Program-made: the position numbers and the translations under genes
Source: Oscillospiraceae bacterium
GTDB taxonomy: Bacteria > Bacillota > Clostridia > Oscillospirales > Ruminococcaceae
NCBI GenBank assembly: GCA_009784825.1
Contig: WQXO01000005.1
Location: 62,001 to 126,000, forward strand
Direction of reading: 5' to 3'
DNA: 64,000 nucleotides
Part shown: piece by piece, positions 51,918 to 61,989 of the stretch
How positions within the stretch are numbered: the first letter of the stretch is position 1
Layout: every line of letters starts with the position of its first letter
The notes under the pieces: generated by a model
Seen by the model: only the letters and a program-made list of their open reading frames with translations
What the model was told of the DNA's origin: nothing
The model's database searches: none

Positions 51918-53573
51918 ATGAACATCAGAAGAAACCCGATATTCGTAATTTTGGCAGTGTTTGTTATGCTTGTTATGGTTTTGTCGACGACGGCGTGTGG
52001 CGGCGGAGGCGGTAATTCCGGCGGAGGTGGAGGCGACCGTGACCGTGACAGGGACCGTGACAGAAACGATGAGCCAAGCAATTCCAACAGCGGCAGCGGT
52101 AGCGGGAATGACAGCTCCGAAATAGATTATATAGGAGAAGCAGATTGGATTTATTCTATACAAGGTTATCACGGTTATATACACAGGGTTCGCCCTGATG
52201 ATACAGGTTTAATGCAGCTGTCCACTGTTCAAGCGGAAATAATGCATGTGGTTGATGACTGGATTTATTTTGCAAACGGGGGCGTTCCGGAAACAGCAGG
52301 GATTTATAAAATTCGCCACGACGGAACAGAAGAAACAAGGATTTATAATTATGCGTGTGCTTATAAAGCTTTGACGGTTGCCGGTGACTGGGTTTATTTT
52401 AGTGTTACCGATTCAGGAATTTTCCGCATTAGTACAGACGGCTCTGACTCTCAACTGATTAGTTCCACGAAAGATGTAGTGTCGCTGGCAGTGCATGGAG
52501 GTTATGTATATTATTCCTGTTATACATATCAATCTGTAGCGGGAATCGGACGAATCAACCTTACAGAATATGAAAAGAACAGAGCAGCGAATTTGCCAAG
52601 TCCGAGTCCGGAGATGATTGTTGATGCTGATGACGGTATTTACAGCGGAAAAATAGGGCAAATAAAAGTGTACAAAAACATGCTTTATTATGTCTCATTT
52701 GACGGTATATATAAAATGGATTTTAACAGCCTTGAAGTAACCCAAATGGTAGCTATAGACAGAAACGCTTATGCAGAGCCGGAATATTTTTCTATATCGG
52801 ACGGCTGGATTTTTTATTCAGACCAAACCAGAGACGGCGGATTTTTTAAGGTAAAAACAGACGGTTCGGGCAGCATGAGGTTAATTTACTCTACGAGCGG
52901 TAACACGGAAATTATATCTGCAGGTGCTTGGTTTTATACCCAATTTAGAAAACAGCGTAATGATGTTTCTGTTTTTCTCGATGATGAATGGGAAGATTAT
53001 TATAATTCATACGAACGGGGAGACCGTGTGGTTTTAAATAATTTCTACGGATATAATTTTGCCGCTTGTTTCTGCTGCAACGGTAACAATAAGCCTGTTA
53101 ATGACACAGGTTCTACCCCACCTAATGACGGAGGTTCTACCCCGCCTAATGACGGAGGTTCTACCCCGCCTAATGACGGAGGTACACCTCCGCCCAATGA
53201 CGGAGGTACACCTCCGCCGGACACACTGAGACCCGGAGGAAACAATGACGAACCCGGAAATCCTGTGTATGTGATAGTAGAAGGAATAACCATCGAGCTT
53301 TGCAGTGACGTGTACGGCACAGGTGCAACCATGACTGTTACAGTGAAAAACCTGCCTCGTGAAATGGAGAGCAACCGTGCATTTATTGCAATTTATATCA
53401 AAGATGCCGCACATGCACAGTATCAGGAATATCAGTATCCTAAGGCGAGGAGCAGCGAGCATACGTTCACTGTGCCGAGAGAGGTTGGGGATTATGAAAT
53501 TCGATTGTACAGGCAGGATTATATATATAATGATGAAACTTTTGTGATGAGTGTACCGTTTAAAGTGGAATAA
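51918..53573 (+). CDS. DUF5050-type beta-propeller lipoprotein
   Basis: A 551-residue lipoprotein; ATG 51918 with TTGGAGG as SD. Lipobox TTAC (Cys27) is followed by Gly-rich spacers and an Asp-Arg repeat (DRDRDRDRDR). Residues about 70-370 show repeated blades of the form DWIYF...IYKIRHDGT, like the DUF5050/prolow-density-lipoprotein propellers. Then come PPNDGG repeats and a C-terminal domain GITIELCSDVYGTGATMTVTVKNLP that is shared with the next gene. Probably binds cell-wall or host glycans, but nothing shows this directly. Confidence 0.8.
   Translation: MNIRRNPIFVILAVFVMLVMVLSTTACGGGGGNSGGGGGDRDRDRDRDRNDEPSNSNSGSGSGNDSSEIDYIGEADWIYSIQGYHGYIHRVRPDDTGLMQLSTVQAEIMHVVDDWIYFANGGVPETAGIYKIRHDGTEETRIYNYACAYKALTVAGDWVYFSVTDSGIFRISTDGSDSQLISSTKDVVSLAVHGGYVYYSCYTYQSVAGIGRINLTEYEKNRAANLPSPSPEMIVDADDGIYSGKIGQIKVYKNMLYYVSFDGIYKMDFNSLEVTQMVAIDRNAYAEPEYFSISDGWIFYSDQTRDGGFFKVKTDGSGSMRLIYSTSGNTEIISAGAWFYTQFRKQRNDVSVFLDDEWEDYYNSYERGDRVVLNNFYGYNFAACFCCNGNNKPVNDTGSTPPNDGGSTPPNDGGSTPPNDGGTPPPNDGGTPPPDTLRPGGNNDEPGNPVYVIVEGITIELCSDVYGTGATMTVTVKNLPREMESNRAFIAIYIKDAAHAQYQEYQYPKARSSEHTFTVPREVGDYEIRLYRQDYIYNDETFVMSVPFKVE
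53111..53219 (+). repeat. 24-bp coding minisatellite (PPNDGG units)
   Basis: Four to five 24-base units, TTCTACCCC(A/G)CCTAATGACG and close variants, encoding STPPNDGG/TPPPNDGG. In-frame unit length makes it prone to copy-number change. Confidence 0.8.
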
Positions 53574-53594
53574 ATTATTATTTGGAGGACTGTT

Positions 53595-55241
53595 ATGAAC
53601 ATTAAAAGAAACCCGATATTCGTAATTTTGGCAGTGTTTGTTATGCTTGCCATGGTTTTGTCGATGACGGCGTGTGATACCGGTGGCGGTAACTCCGGAG
53701 GTGGTGGGGGCGGTGACCGGGACAGAGACCGAGACCGTGATAGGGACAGAGATGAAGAAAAGCCGGAAAATTCCGCAAACGGCGGCAGTAGTAAAGGCGA
53801 CAGCTCGGAACTCGATTATTCCGGAGAGCCGACATGGCTTTATTTTACACTTTATCAAGGCGGTTTATGGAGAATGCTCCCCGACGGTACGGAAGCAACC
53901 CAGTTGACCTCTGTGCGGGCAGATGTGACTTATGTGGCTAAGGACTGGGTTTATTTCATAAGCTGGGGCGTTCCCGAAACGGCAGGCGTTTATAAAGTCC
54001 GCCATGACGGTTCCGAACAAACAAGATTGAACGAAAAAGCGTGCAGTATCGGAGTTTTGACGGTTGCCGGAAACTGGGTTTATTTTAACGCAAATTCTAC
54101 AACAGATACCGGAATATACCGCACGCACATCGACGGCTCTGTTACCGAAAAGATGAGCGGCGGTTCAGACATTACCTCCCTTGCGGTGCATGGCGGTTAT
54201 GTATATTATTCCACTCAGGCAACAGCAAGCTATGAAAGATATAAAGATGGTATATACCGAATAAGCATCGCCGAGTTTGAACAAAAGAAATGGGCGACCG
54301 GTGAAAAACTCCTTGAACCCGATGATTACGGCGAAAGAGTCGGTCATTTGTTGGTTTATAAGGATATGCTGTATTTCAGCGGACTCGACGGTGTATATAA
54401 AATGAATTTCAACAATTTTGATGTAACAAAGGTTGTCGAATTATATGACGATGTTTTTACCGGACCGGGACCTTTCACCATAACAAGCGATTGGGTTTAT
54501 TATACGGAAAGACGTTGGGACTACAAAGGGATTTACAGAATAAAAACAGACGGCTCGGATAATATGCGGTTGACCGATGCAGGCGGCGGGGAAATTCTCG
54601 CAGCAGGCGGCTGGATATATTTTTGGACGACTAAACAGCGCAATGATGTTTATGTTGCTGTCGATACCTACGAAGACAACATAGCTGCCATAGAACGGGG
54701 TGACCGTATAACATTAGCGGAACCTTTAAGGGACAATAAAGCCGCTTGTTTCTGCTGTAAGCCGGGTGGTGACAGCGGCGATAATCCTCCTCCGCCACCA
54801 CCGTCCTCTTCGTCTGAAGAAACGTCAACTACACCGACTACACCCGATACGCCGCAACCTCCTCCGCCACCTCCTCCCGATACGCCGGATACACCGCCTC
54901 ATTATCCCGAGATTAACGAACCCGGGAATATCGTGTCTGTGGTAGTGGACGGAATAACCATTGAGCTTTGCAGTGACGTGTATGGCACGGGTGCAACCAT
55001 GAATGTTACGGTGAAAAACCTGCCACGTGAAATGGCGAACAATAATGCGTTTATCGCAATTTATAAAGTGGGCGGTAAGCACGGGGATTATATGGAATAC
55101 CAGTATCCCAAGGCGAGGAGCAGTGAGCATAAATTCACCGCACCAAGGCAAGCCGGAAATTATGAAATTCGATTATACAGCGAGGATTATATATATAACG
55201 ATACCACTTTTGTGATGAGTGTGCCGTTTAAGGTGCAGTAG
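53595..55241 (+). CDS. DUF5050-type beta-propeller lipoprotein, paralog
   Basis: A 548-residue paralog of the preceding gene. The first 25 codons and the SD region (TTTGGAGGACTGTTATG) are almost base-identical. Lipobox MTAC, Gly-rich spacer, then a longer Asp-Arg repeat (DRDRDRDRDRDRDE), propeller-like blades, a Pro/Ser/Thr linker (TTPTTPDTPQPPPPPP) instead of PPNDGG, and the same C-terminal domain GITIELCSDVYGTGATMNVTVKNLP. The pair is a tandem duplication with linkers diversified more than domains. Confidence 0.8.
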   Translation: MNIKRNPIFVILAVFVMLAMVLSMTACDTGGGNSGGGGGGDRDRDRDRDRDRDEEKPENSANGGSSKGDSSELDYSGEPTWLYFTLYQGGLWRMLPDGTEATQLTSVRADVTYVAKDWVYFISWGVPETAGVYKVRHDGSEQTRLNEKACSIGVLTVAGNWVYFNANSTTDTGIYRTHIDGSVTEKMSGGSDITSLAVHGGYVYYSTQATASYERYKDGIYRISIAEFEQKKWATGEKLLEPDDYGERVGHLLVYKDMLYFSGLDGVYKMNFNNFDVTKVVELYDDVFTGPGPFTITSDWVYYTERRWDYKGIYRIKTDGSDNMRLTDAGGGEILAAGGWIYFWTTKQRNDVYVAVDTYEDNIAAIERGDRITLAEPLRDNKAACFCCKPGGDSGDNPPPPPPSSSSEETSTTPTTPDTPQPPPPPPPDTPDTPPHYPEINEPGNIVSVVVDGITIELCSDVYGTGATMNVTVKNLPREMANNNAFIAIYKVGGKHGDYMEYQYPKARSSEHKFTAPRQAGNYEIRLYSEDYIYNDTTFVMSVPFKVQ

Positions 55242-55269
55242 ATTAATTATTTAAAAGAGGGGATTTATT

Positions 55270-55578
55270 ATGCCGAGAGATTTACTTAACAAAGCGAATA
55301 AGCTTATGAACACCACCAACACCACGGTTAATAACGTGAGCAGAACTAAGAGAAATGTGGACAATGCCAAGAAAAATTTAAGCGGGAACAACAAAAAAGG
55401 TGCAGGGAATACCGCTTCGGCAAATTCGGCAAATGACGACGCTTGGAAATGCGTTTGCAAAAAAGTCAACACCACAAAGTTCTGCCAAAGCTGCGGGAAA
55501 GCCAAGCCTGTCTGTGCCGAATGCGGTGCTGATGTTATAGGTGTGAAGTTCTGCGGCGAATGCGGAAAACCGGTATAA
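55270..55578 (+). CDS. Small zinc-ribbon protein
   Basis: A 102-residue protein; the first half is Asn/Lys/Thr-rich without structure, and the second half holds Cys groups CVC, CQSCG, CAECG, CGECG, i.e. two zinc knuckles. AAAGAGGGG is the SD. It ends 4 bases before dnaG. The role is unknown; it may bind nucleic acid or protein. Confidence 0.65.
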   Translation: MPRDLLNKANKLMNTTNTTVNNVSRTKRNVDNAKKNLSGNNKKGAGNTASANSANDDAWKCVCKKVNTTKFCQSCGKAKPVCAECGADVIGVKFCGECGKPV

Positions 55579-55582
55579 CGCT

Positions 55583-57358
55583 ATGGCACTGCCGGAAGAA
55601 TTTTTAGACAGGTTAAAACAGGCGAACGATATTGTTACCGCTATGGGGAATTACGCCCAGTTGAAGCAGGCGGGGCGTGACTTTGTATGCCTTTGCCCGT
55701 TCCATTCGGAGAAGACCCCCTCTTGTCATATATACACCGACAGTCAAAGTTTCTACTGCTTCGGGTGTGGTAGCGGGGGAGATGTTATCACCTTTACACG
55801 GCTGACGCAGAACCTTGATTATATCGCCGCAGTTCGTCTGCTTGCGGAGCGTTCCGGTTATGCTATGCCCGACGAGGGCGGTGGCGAGGAGCTTCTCAAA
55901 CGCTCGAAAATGTTTGAAATGAACAAAGAGGCGGCACGTTTTTTTAAAGATGTTCTGCTGTCAGAAGCGGGGCGGGGCGGGTTAAATTATCTGATTAATC
56001 GGGGGTTGACACCTAATACCATAAGGAAATACGGGTTGGGGTATGCACCAAATAACTGGGACTCTTTGAAAAAACACATGAACTCTAAAGGATATAACGA
56101 CATTGAGTTGATTGAGGTTTCACTGCTTACGCAAAGCCAGAGAGGGTTTTATGATAAGTTTCGGGATAGAGTGATGTTCCCGATTATCGACCGAATGGGG
56201 AACTTTATCGGGTTCAGCGGTAGAAAGTTATCCGATGACGACGAGTATGGCCCAAAGTATTTGAATTCATCTGAAACAGCCGTGTTTAAGAAAAGAGAGA
56301 ACCTGTTTTCCTTGAACTTCGCCAAGAATTCCAAGAAAAGTTATGTAATATTATGCGAGGGGAACATCGATGTTGTTATGCTCAATCAAGCGGGGTTCGA
56401 TAACGCTGTGGCGAATTTAGGAACAGCAGTCACTACCGAGCAGGCACGGTTGTTACGCAATTATTGCGACAAGGTTGTCTTTGCGTATGATTCGGATGCG
56501 GCAGGTGAAAAAGCCACCGTAAAAGCGATTAATATATTCGGCAGCAACGGAATAAGGGCAGAGGTTTTGCAAATGGATGGGGCGAAAGACCCCGACGAGT
56601 ATATTAAGAAATTCGGGGCGGACAGCTTTGCGGCATTAGCAGAAAAATCGGTTTCGACAATCAGCTTTGAGCTTAATAAACTGAAGAAGTCTGTTGATTT
56701 GACAACTCCCGAGGGGCGTGCCGAGTATTTAAAAAAGGCGGTGTTTTTCCTTGCGGAAATCGATATTCCGCTTGAAAGAATGGTGTATGCCTCGGAATTA
56801 GCACGGGACACCGGAGTTTCCTCTGCGGGGGTTAAGGATGCCATTGACCACGCCGTTAAGTCAAAGGGGAGAACAAGACAGAATGAGGAACGCCGTGAGT
56901 TACTTCGTCCGGCAGTTAAACGGGACTTGATTAACCCCGATGCGGACAAGTTCCCTAACGAGGAAAAGGCGGAAAGAGGCATTATTGCGTTTCTTTTCCA
57001 TTCGCCCGATAAGCTGCCGGTCATTCTACGCAGCCTTACGCCGGACGATTTTCCTACCGCATTTAATCGAAAATTGTTTGAAACACTCATAATAAGACTG
57101 AATAAACGGCAATCTATCAATATTTCGTCGCTCGGGGACGAATTTTCGGCTCAGGAAACGGGCAGAATAGAAAAGATTAAAATAGAGAATGCCCTTATTC
57201 CTTTTACCAATGAGCGTTTGAGCGATTACATAAGTGTTCTGCTGAAATATAAGGAAGCGAAAAATAAAAAGCAGGCACAGGAAATGTCCAACGAGGAAGC
57301 ATTGGAATATACTAAAAAACTAAGGGAAGAAAAAATAAAAACGAAAGTAGGAGATTAA
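55583..57358 (+). CDS. dnaG: DNA primase
   Basis: A 591-residue primase making RNA primers for replication. N-terminal zinc finger [16 protein letters not shown] ... [13 protein letters not shown], then the TOPRIM core with [24 protein letters not shown] and [11 protein letters not shown] (metal-binding acidic residues). The C-terminal helicase-binding region follows at about 440-590. Coupled to rpoD (1-base gap). Confidence 0.95.
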   Translation: MALPEEFLDRLKQANDIVTAMGNYAQLKQAGRDFVCLCPFHSEKTPSCHIYTDSQSFYCFGCGSGGDVITFTRLTQNLDYIAAVRLLAERSGYAMPDEGGGEELLKRSKMFEMNKEAARFFKDVLLSEAGRGGLNYLINRGLTPNTIRKYGLGYAPNNWDSLKKHMNSKGYNDIELIEVSLLTQSQRGFYDKFRDRVMFPIIDRMGNFIGFSGRKLSDDDEYGPKYLNSSETAVFKKRENLFSLNFAKNSKKSYVILCEGNIDVVMLNQAGFDNAVANLGTAVTTEQARLLRNYCDKVVFAYDSDAAGEKATVKAINIFGSNGIRAEVLQMDGAKDPDEYIKKFGADSFAALAEKSVSTISFELNKLKKSVDLTTPEGRAEYLKKAVFFLAEIDIPLERMVYASELARDTGVSSAGVKDAIDHAVKSKGRTRQNEERRELLRPAVKRDLINPDADKFPNEEKAERGIIAFLFHSPDKLPVILRSLTPDDFPTAFNRKLFETLIIRLNKRQSINISSLGDEFSAQETGRIEKIKIENALIPFTNERLSDYISVLLKYKEAKNKKQAQEMSNEEALEYTKKLREEKIKTKVGD

Positions 57359-57359
57359 A

Positions 57360-58445
57360 TTGTCTGAAAATGCGAAGGGTGTACTTAAAGATTTGCTTGA
57401 CCAAGGAAAGGCGACGGGTAAGCTCACCACAAAGGAAATCACCGATGTTTTAGAGGATTTGGAATTTAATGTCGAGCAGATTGATAAACTGTATGAAGAC
57501 TTTGAAAGCCATAATATCGAAATTGTCGATGATTATACCACTGATACCGATTTGGATTCGGCATTGGATTTCTCTTCTGAAGATGACCTTGATTTGGCTT
57601 TGTCAACCGAGGGGATTTCCATTGATGACCCTGTCAAAATTTATTTGAAGGAAATCGGGCGGGTTCCTTTGCTGACCGCTGAGGAGGAAATCGAGCTTGC
57701 CTCCCGTATGCTTCAAGGGGATATGTATGCCCGTAAGAGGCTGTCGGAGGCGAACCTACGTCTTGTCGTTTCGGTTGCGAAAAAATATGTGGGCAGGGGT
57801 ATGCAGTTCCTTGATTTAATTCAAGAGGGGAATTTAGGCTTGATTAAGGCTGTGGAAAAGTTCGATTATACCAAGGGGTTCAAGTTTTCAACCTATGCTA
57901 CGTGGTGGATTAGGCAAGCGATTACCCGGGCAATAGCCGACCAAGCAAGGACTATCAGAATTCCTGTTCATATGGTTGAAACTATTACCAAGGTTAAAAA
58001 AGTGTCGTCGCAGTTATTACACAAGAACGGTCACGAGCCTACCGCTGAGGAAATTGCCCGTGAGCTTAATATGGAGGTCAGCCGTGTTCGTGAGATTATC
58101 CGAATTGCACAAGACCCAGTTTCATTGGAAACACCAATAGGTGAGGAGGAGGATTCGCACTTGGGTGACTTTATTCCCGATGATGATGCACCCGCTCCCG
58201 CTGAGGCGGCTTCGCATACTTTATTAAAAGAACAGCTTTCCGACGTTTTGGGGACTTTGACCGAACGCGAGGAGAAAGTATTAAAATTAAGATTCGGATT
58301 AACTGACGGCAGACAGCGTACACTTGAAGAAGTCGGGCGTGAGTTTAATGTCACCCGTGAACGGATTCGCCAGATTGAAGCGAAGGCGTTGAGGAAGCTG
58401 CGTCACCCAAGCAGGAGTAAGAAGTTGAGGGACTTTTTGGATTGA
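57360..58445 (+). CDS. rpoD: Primary sigma factor RpoD (sigma-A)
   Basis: A 361-residue housekeeping sigma factor. Region 1.2 [17 protein letters not shown], region 2 [28 protein letters not shown] and [20 protein letters not shown], region 4 [30 protein letters not shown]. The start is TTG at 57360 with AGGAGA 6 bases before. It recognises the TTGACA-17-TATAAT promoters seen across the window. Confidence 0.96.
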   Translation: MSENAKGVLKDLLDQGKATGKLTTKEITDVLEDLEFNVEQIDKLYEDFESHNIEIVDDYTTDTDLDSALDFSSEDDLDLALSTEGISIDDPVKIYLKEIGRVPLLTAEEEIELASRMLQGDMYARKRLSEANLRLVVSVAKKYVGRGMQFLDLIQEGNLGLIKAVEKFDYTKGFKFSTYATWWIRQAITRAIADQARTIRIPVHMVETITKVKKVSSQLLHKNGHEPTAEEIARELNMEVSRVREIIRIAQDPVSLETPIGEEEDSHLGDFIPDDDAPAPAEAASHTLLKEQLSDVLGTLTEREEKVLKLRFGLTDGRQRTLEEVGREFNVTRERIRQIEAKALRKLRHPSRSKKLRDFLD

Positions 58446-58462
58446 GAGAAGGAGGATAATTC

Positions 58463-58729
58463 ATGCCGATAATTTCATCATTTTACGGAATAATAATCAG
58501 AATGTATTTCAACGATACAGAACAACATCACATACCTCACTTACACGCAAAATACAGCGAGTTTAGGGCTGTTTTTGACCTCGATGGCAACATTCTTGCG
58601 GGAAAATTTCCGCCCAAACAAACGAAATTTGTTGTTGCATGGATTGAAATTCACAAAGATGAATTAACCGCTTTGTGGGAGATTATGCAAACGAGTGATG
58701 ATTATTTTAAAATAAAGGGGTTGGATTAA
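58463..58729 (+). CDS. DUF4160 protein
   Basis: An 88-residue protein. IIIRMYFNDTEQHHIPHLHAKYSEFRA with the HxPHxHA pattern is typical of DUF4160. It is paired with a DUF2442 gene (1-base overlap), a frequent pair regarded as a possible toxin-antitoxin-like module without proven activity. SD AAGGAGG. Confidence 0.85.
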   Translation: MPIISSFYGIIIRMYFNDTEQHHIPHLHAKYSEFRAVFDLDGNILAGKFPPKQTKFVVAWIEIHKDELTALWEIMQTSDDYFKIKGLD

Positions 58730-58974
58730 TGCGAGATTATCCTATATTGACAAATGTTGCTCCGCTTGACGATTATAAGTTGGTTTTAACCTTTAATGAC
58801 ACTGAAAAGCGGTTATATGATTTTAAACCTAATTTGAGTCATAAGTTTTATGCCTGTCTATCTAATATTAATATGTTTAAGGCGGTTTCGGCTGTCGACG
58901 GTGAACTTGAGTGGGCTTCAGGGCAGGACTTCTGTCCACATACATTATATGATAACAGCGAACTATTACAGTAA
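58729..58974 (+). CDS. DUF2442 protein
   Basis: An 81-residue protein (VAPLDDYKLVLTFNDTEKRLYDFKP ... WASGQDFCPHTLYDNSELL) with the DUF2442 fold pattern. Overlaps the DUF4160 gene by 1 base; the next gene starts 18 bases on. Confidence 0.85.
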   Translation: MRDYPILTNVAPLDDYKLVLTFNDTEKRLYDFKPNLSHKFYACLSNINMFKAVSAVDGELEWASGQDFCPHTLYDNSELLQ

Positions 58975-58992
58975 TATATACGGAGAAAAAAC

Positions 58993-60924
58993 ATGGACAA
59001 ATCAAACATTAAACCACAGGGCGATGTCGTTTTCGCCCTTGACATAGGCACTCGAACCGTTGTGGGGATTTTAGGTGAGCAGCGTGACGATGTTTTTGAA
59101 ATGCTCGATTACATAGTCGAACCGCACCCGAAGCGTGCGATGATTGACGGGCAGATTGAGGACATTCGACAGGTTGCGAAAATCGTCAACAAAGTGAAAG
59201 ACCAGCTCGCCGAACGTGTCGGAATTAAATTAGAGCGGGTTTCTATTGCGGCGGCAGGGCGTGCTTTAAGAACCAAGCGTGTTTCAATGAAGCACGATAT
59301 TTCCAATGCGGAAACTATTACCTTTGACATGATTAAGTCAATGGAAATCGAAACCATTCAAAAAGCGGCAGAGGAAATCGCAAACGAGAGGGGTACGCAT
59401 ACGCCGTATTATTGTGTGGGACATTCGATAATCGGGTACTTATTAGACGATTATAAAATGATTACTCTTGAGGGGCATAAGGGCGAGGTTGCGACTATCG
59501 AATTGATTGCGACATTCCTGCCTAATGTAGTTGTCGAGGGGCTTTATTCGGTAATGGATATGTGCAATTTAAGCGTGTCGAGCCTGACGTTAGAGCCGAT
59601 TGCCGCCATGAACGCCATTATTCCGCAGGAAATACGCTTGATTAATATCGCCCTTGTTGATATTGGTGCGGGAACGTCGGATATTGCAATTTCTAAGGAG
59701 GGAAGTATCGTCGCTTATGCAATGGCGACTACGGCGGGGGACGAGATTACCGAGGAAATAATCAAGACCTATTTCGTGGATTTCGACACGGCTGAGAAAA
59801 TAAAACAAGAATGCTGTGACTTTTCCGGTGAAGCCGGGCAAACGAGTACAGGTACTGTGTACAGGGATATATTCGGGATTGAGCGGAAAATCACCCCCGA
59901 GGAATTCGCCGAGAAAATTGAACCGAGCGTTGACGTTCTTGCCGAGACAATCTGTGTTAACGTAACCGAAGCCAATTCGGGAAGCTCACCTGCGGCTGTG
60001 TTCCTTATAGGCGGGGGAAGCCTTGTTAAAGGGCTGTCGGAGGCTGTTTCGGAAAAGCTCGGTATTCCGCTTGAGCGTGTGGCGTTAGGCAGTTATAAGA
60101 GTCTCAAGCACATCGACACTAAGGGCGTTGTCATGGGAGCAGAATTCGTCACGCCTTTAGGCATAGCAGTTACCGGGGTAATAAATAAAGGGTATGACTT
60201 TTCGGTAATTACGCTTAATGATAAAAGCATTCGCATATTCGACACCAACAAGGTAACGGTGTTTGAATTATTAACCGTGGCAGGGTTTAAGTCTGCAGAA
60301 ATATTGGGGCGTTCGGGGCATAATCTCACATATACCATAAACGACGTTCGTAAGACCATACGAGGCGGCGGGTTTGAACCGGCAAGGCTGTTATTAGGCG
60401 GGAATCCCGTTTCACTGAGTGCGAATATTACCGGGGGGGACAAGGTCGAGTTTACGCCCGCAGTAAATGGCGAAAATGCGAGAATCCTCTTAAAAGACGC
60501 TGTGTTACCGGGTGTTCAATCAATGCCGGATGAATTAGGCGTCAAGGTCAACGGGGAGGATAAACCGTGGGATTATTCCGTTCAGAACCTTGATAAAATA
60601 GAAACCTATATTATTGAGGGGGAGGAACCGGAATTCCTTGAAAATGCAGAAGTCGCCGCAGTTGAAAGTGACACAGTTGTGCTTACACCGGAGGAAGAAA
60701 AAGCGGCAGGCGAGATTAATATAACCCTCAACGGTGTTGCCTTAACACTTCCCAAGAATAACGACGGAATGCCGCATACTTTTTTGGAGCTGCTCAATTA
60801 TTCCGAGTTGGATTTGGATAACCCTGAGGGAGGGTATATTATGACGGTCAACGGCGTCCCTGCGAGTTTTAACGATGTTTTAGCGGACGGTGACCAAGCA
60901 GTGTTAAAGTGGGATACGGAATAG
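58993..60924 (+). CDS. FtsA/actin-like ATPase with C-terminal ubiquitin-like domains
   Basis: A 643-residue protein of the FtsA/Hsp70 actin-like fold. VFALDIGTRTVVGILGEQ (phosphate 1), IALVDIGAGTSDIAIS (phosphate 2) and VFLIGGGSLVKGLSEAV (adenosine) are clear, as is a 1C-type insert with SIAAAGRAL. The C-terminal quarter differs from FtsA: two beta-grasp-like segments, the last (INITLNGVALTLPKNNDG ... GDQAVLKWDTE) resembling ThiS-type domains. It is probably a cell-division or envelope scaffold protein; whether it replaces FtsA is not clear. Its tail recurs at 62121-62186. Confidence 0.85.
   Translation: MDKSNIKPQGDVVFALDIGTRTVVGILGEQRDDVFEMLDYIVEPHPKRAMIDGQIEDIRQVAKIVNKVKDQLAERVGIKLERVSIAAAGRALRTKRVSMKHDISNAETITFDMIKSMEIETIQKAAEEIANERGTHTPYYCVGHSIIGYLLDDYKMITLEGHKGEVATIELIATFLPNVVVEGLYSVMDMCNLSVSSLTLEPIAAMNAIIPQEIRLINIALVDIGAGTSDIAISKEGSIVAYAMATTAGDEITEEIIKTYFVDFDTAEKIKQECCDFSGEAGQTSTGTVYRDIFGIERKITPEEFAEKIEPSVDVLAETICVNVTEANSGSSPAAVFLIGGGSLVKGLSEAVSEKLGIPLERVALGSYKSLKHIDTKGVVMGAEFVTPLGIAVTGVINKGYDFSVITLNDKSIRIFDTNKVTVFELLTVAGFKSAEILGRSGHNLTYTINDVRKTIRGGGFEPARLLLGGNPVSLSANITGGDKVEFTPAVNGENARILLKDAVLPGVQSMPDELGVKVNGEDKPWDYSVQNLDKIETYIIEGEEPEFLENAEVAAVESDTVVLTPEEEKAAGEINITLNGVALTLPKNNDGMPHTFLELLNYSELDLDNPEGGYIMTVNGVPASFNDVLADGDQAVLKWDTE
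60859..60924 (+). repeat. FtsA-like gene tail, copy 1 of a direct repeat
   Basis: 58 bases (60859-60916) are identical to 62121-62178, and both copies continue to TAG with three differences. It flanks a 1.2-kb segment with copy 2. Confidence 0.9.
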
Positions 60925-60943
60925 ATAATAGTGGGTGGGTGTT

Positions 60944-61723
60944 ATGAAAAAGCTCATTGTTCTGATAATAACAGCGGCGATTTTGTTTACGGCTTGCGGT
61001 AATTCTGATGTTCTCGATGTTTCAGAAGAATTATCAATAACAGATGAGCCGATAATAGCGACTGCAACAACCGCCACAACAACAGTAACTACCATTAAAC
61101 CCGCATTGCCCGCAACCGAGCCGTCGGAAGAAACATCATGGGAAGAATATTATTCGGAGCAAGGAATAACATGGGTTTCCAATGACGATGGCGTTGACTG
61201 CGATAAATTTGACTTTACATATATATCATTAAGCGGGGATTTAGAGGAACATTATGATATTCCTACGGAATATGCAGATAAACTAAAAGAGCTGGGGATA
61301 TTCAATCGGCAAGGTACGAATGTATTTCCCTTGGGTGAATATTTTGTTGTTTCGTCATATGGCGAAACTGACGATGATTGGTTCCCCGGGAATACGAGTT
61401 ATCCGTTATACTGGTATGTCTTCAGTGAAAACCATTTTACCGCTTTTGATATAGTTCCGCATTGTGTAAACAACGGGTCGGTATTTATCGCAAATGATAT
61501 ATTATATATATATGATACATCCTTTACCGCCGGATTTCAAAGGATAGGTTTTTGGGAGTATTCAATTGCAACAGGGGAGCGGATTAATGAATATTGGCGG
61601 CATTATCAGCTTGCACAAGGCGGCGGTTTAATTATATATGAAGAAAACTCGACCATGCCGATTATGAATTCAAGAGAATTGGAGGAGTATATGCTCGGAA
61701 TTTCCGATGTATGGTATAGTTAA
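60944..61723 (+). CDS. Lipoprotein in a flanked insert
   Basis: A 259-residue lipoprotein; ATG 60944 after GGGTGGG. Lipobox FTAC (Cys18), Thr-rich linker (TATTATTTVTT), then an unrecognised domain with several Trp/Tyr (EEYYSEQGITWVSNDDG; YPLYWYVFSENHF). It lies between the two copies of the FtsA-like gene tail, so it is probably a recent arrival. Confidence 0.7.
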   Translation: MKKLIVLIITAAILFTACGNSDVLDVSEELSITDEPIIATATTATTTVTTIKPALPATEPSEETSWEEYYSEQGITWVSNDDGVDCDKFDFTYISLSGDLEEHYDIPTEYADKLKELGIFNRQGTNVFPLGEYFVVSSYGETDDDWFPGNTSYPLYWYVFSENHFTAFDIVPHCVNNGSVFIANDILYIYDTSFTAGFQRIGFWEYSIATGERINEYWRHYQLAQGGGLIIYEENSTMPIMNSRELEEYMLGISDVWYS

Positions 61724-61758
61724 GAGGTAAGATATAACAAGGGAACAATAAAAAGTGC

Positions 61759-61787
61759 TTGACATAAGAGAGAATGTATGGTAATAT
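61759..61787 (+). promoter_or_regulatory. Promoter of the antisense RNA
   Basis: -35 TTGACA (61759-61764), 17-base spacer, -10 TAATAT (61782-61787). Confidence 0.75.
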
Positions 61788-61793
61788 GATAAA

Positions 61794-61886
61794 AAAGAGG
61801 CAGACCAAGTGACGGTCGCCCTCCCTTAGACAATGGTCATAAATAACCGCTTGCTTTGGTTGGCTGGGCGGTTATTTTCGTTTTAT
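61794..61886 (+). ncRNA. Candidate antitoxin RNA antisense to the toxin mRNA 3' end
   Basis: An RNA of about 90 nt from the promoter at 61759 to a terminator with arms AATAACCGC (61841-61849) and GCGGTTATT (61868-61876) followed by TTCGTTTT. It overlaps the last four codons and the 3' untranslated region of the toxin gene on the other strand, the arrangement of RatA/TxpA-type systems. Confidence 0.6.
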
Positions 61887-61967
61887 TGAGTCTATCATGG
61901 ACTTAAGTAGCTGTGCATTTTCACACACAACATACAGTATAATCAGAAGAGTATCCAATATTTCCAA
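61872..61967 (-). CDS. Candidate type I toxin, 31-residue membrane peptide
   Basis: TTG start at 61967, SD AAGGAGG 9 bases upstream, giving MEILDTLLIILYVVCENA and a basic end SIKRK. One hydrophobic helix plus a charged tail is typical of holin-like type I toxins. The SD is locked in a perfect hairpin (CCTCCTT-GTAA-AAGGAGG, 61977-61994). An alternative ATG four codons earlier in another frame gives only a 14-residue peptide. No homology recognised. Confidence 0.55.
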   Translation of the reverse strand: MEILDTLLIILYVVCENAQLLKSMIDSIKRK

Positions 61968-61989
61968 TAGACATCACCTCCTTTTACAA

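Noticed and set aside
53100..53225. Possible CRISPR-like repeat array
   Set aside because: The 24-base units have no spacers and translate into PPNDGG repeats within the lipoprotein frame.
53034..53858. 274-codon antisense frame across the two propeller lipoproteins
   Set aside because: It crosses two real genes, has repetitive low-complexity sequence caused by the opposite strand and no SD.
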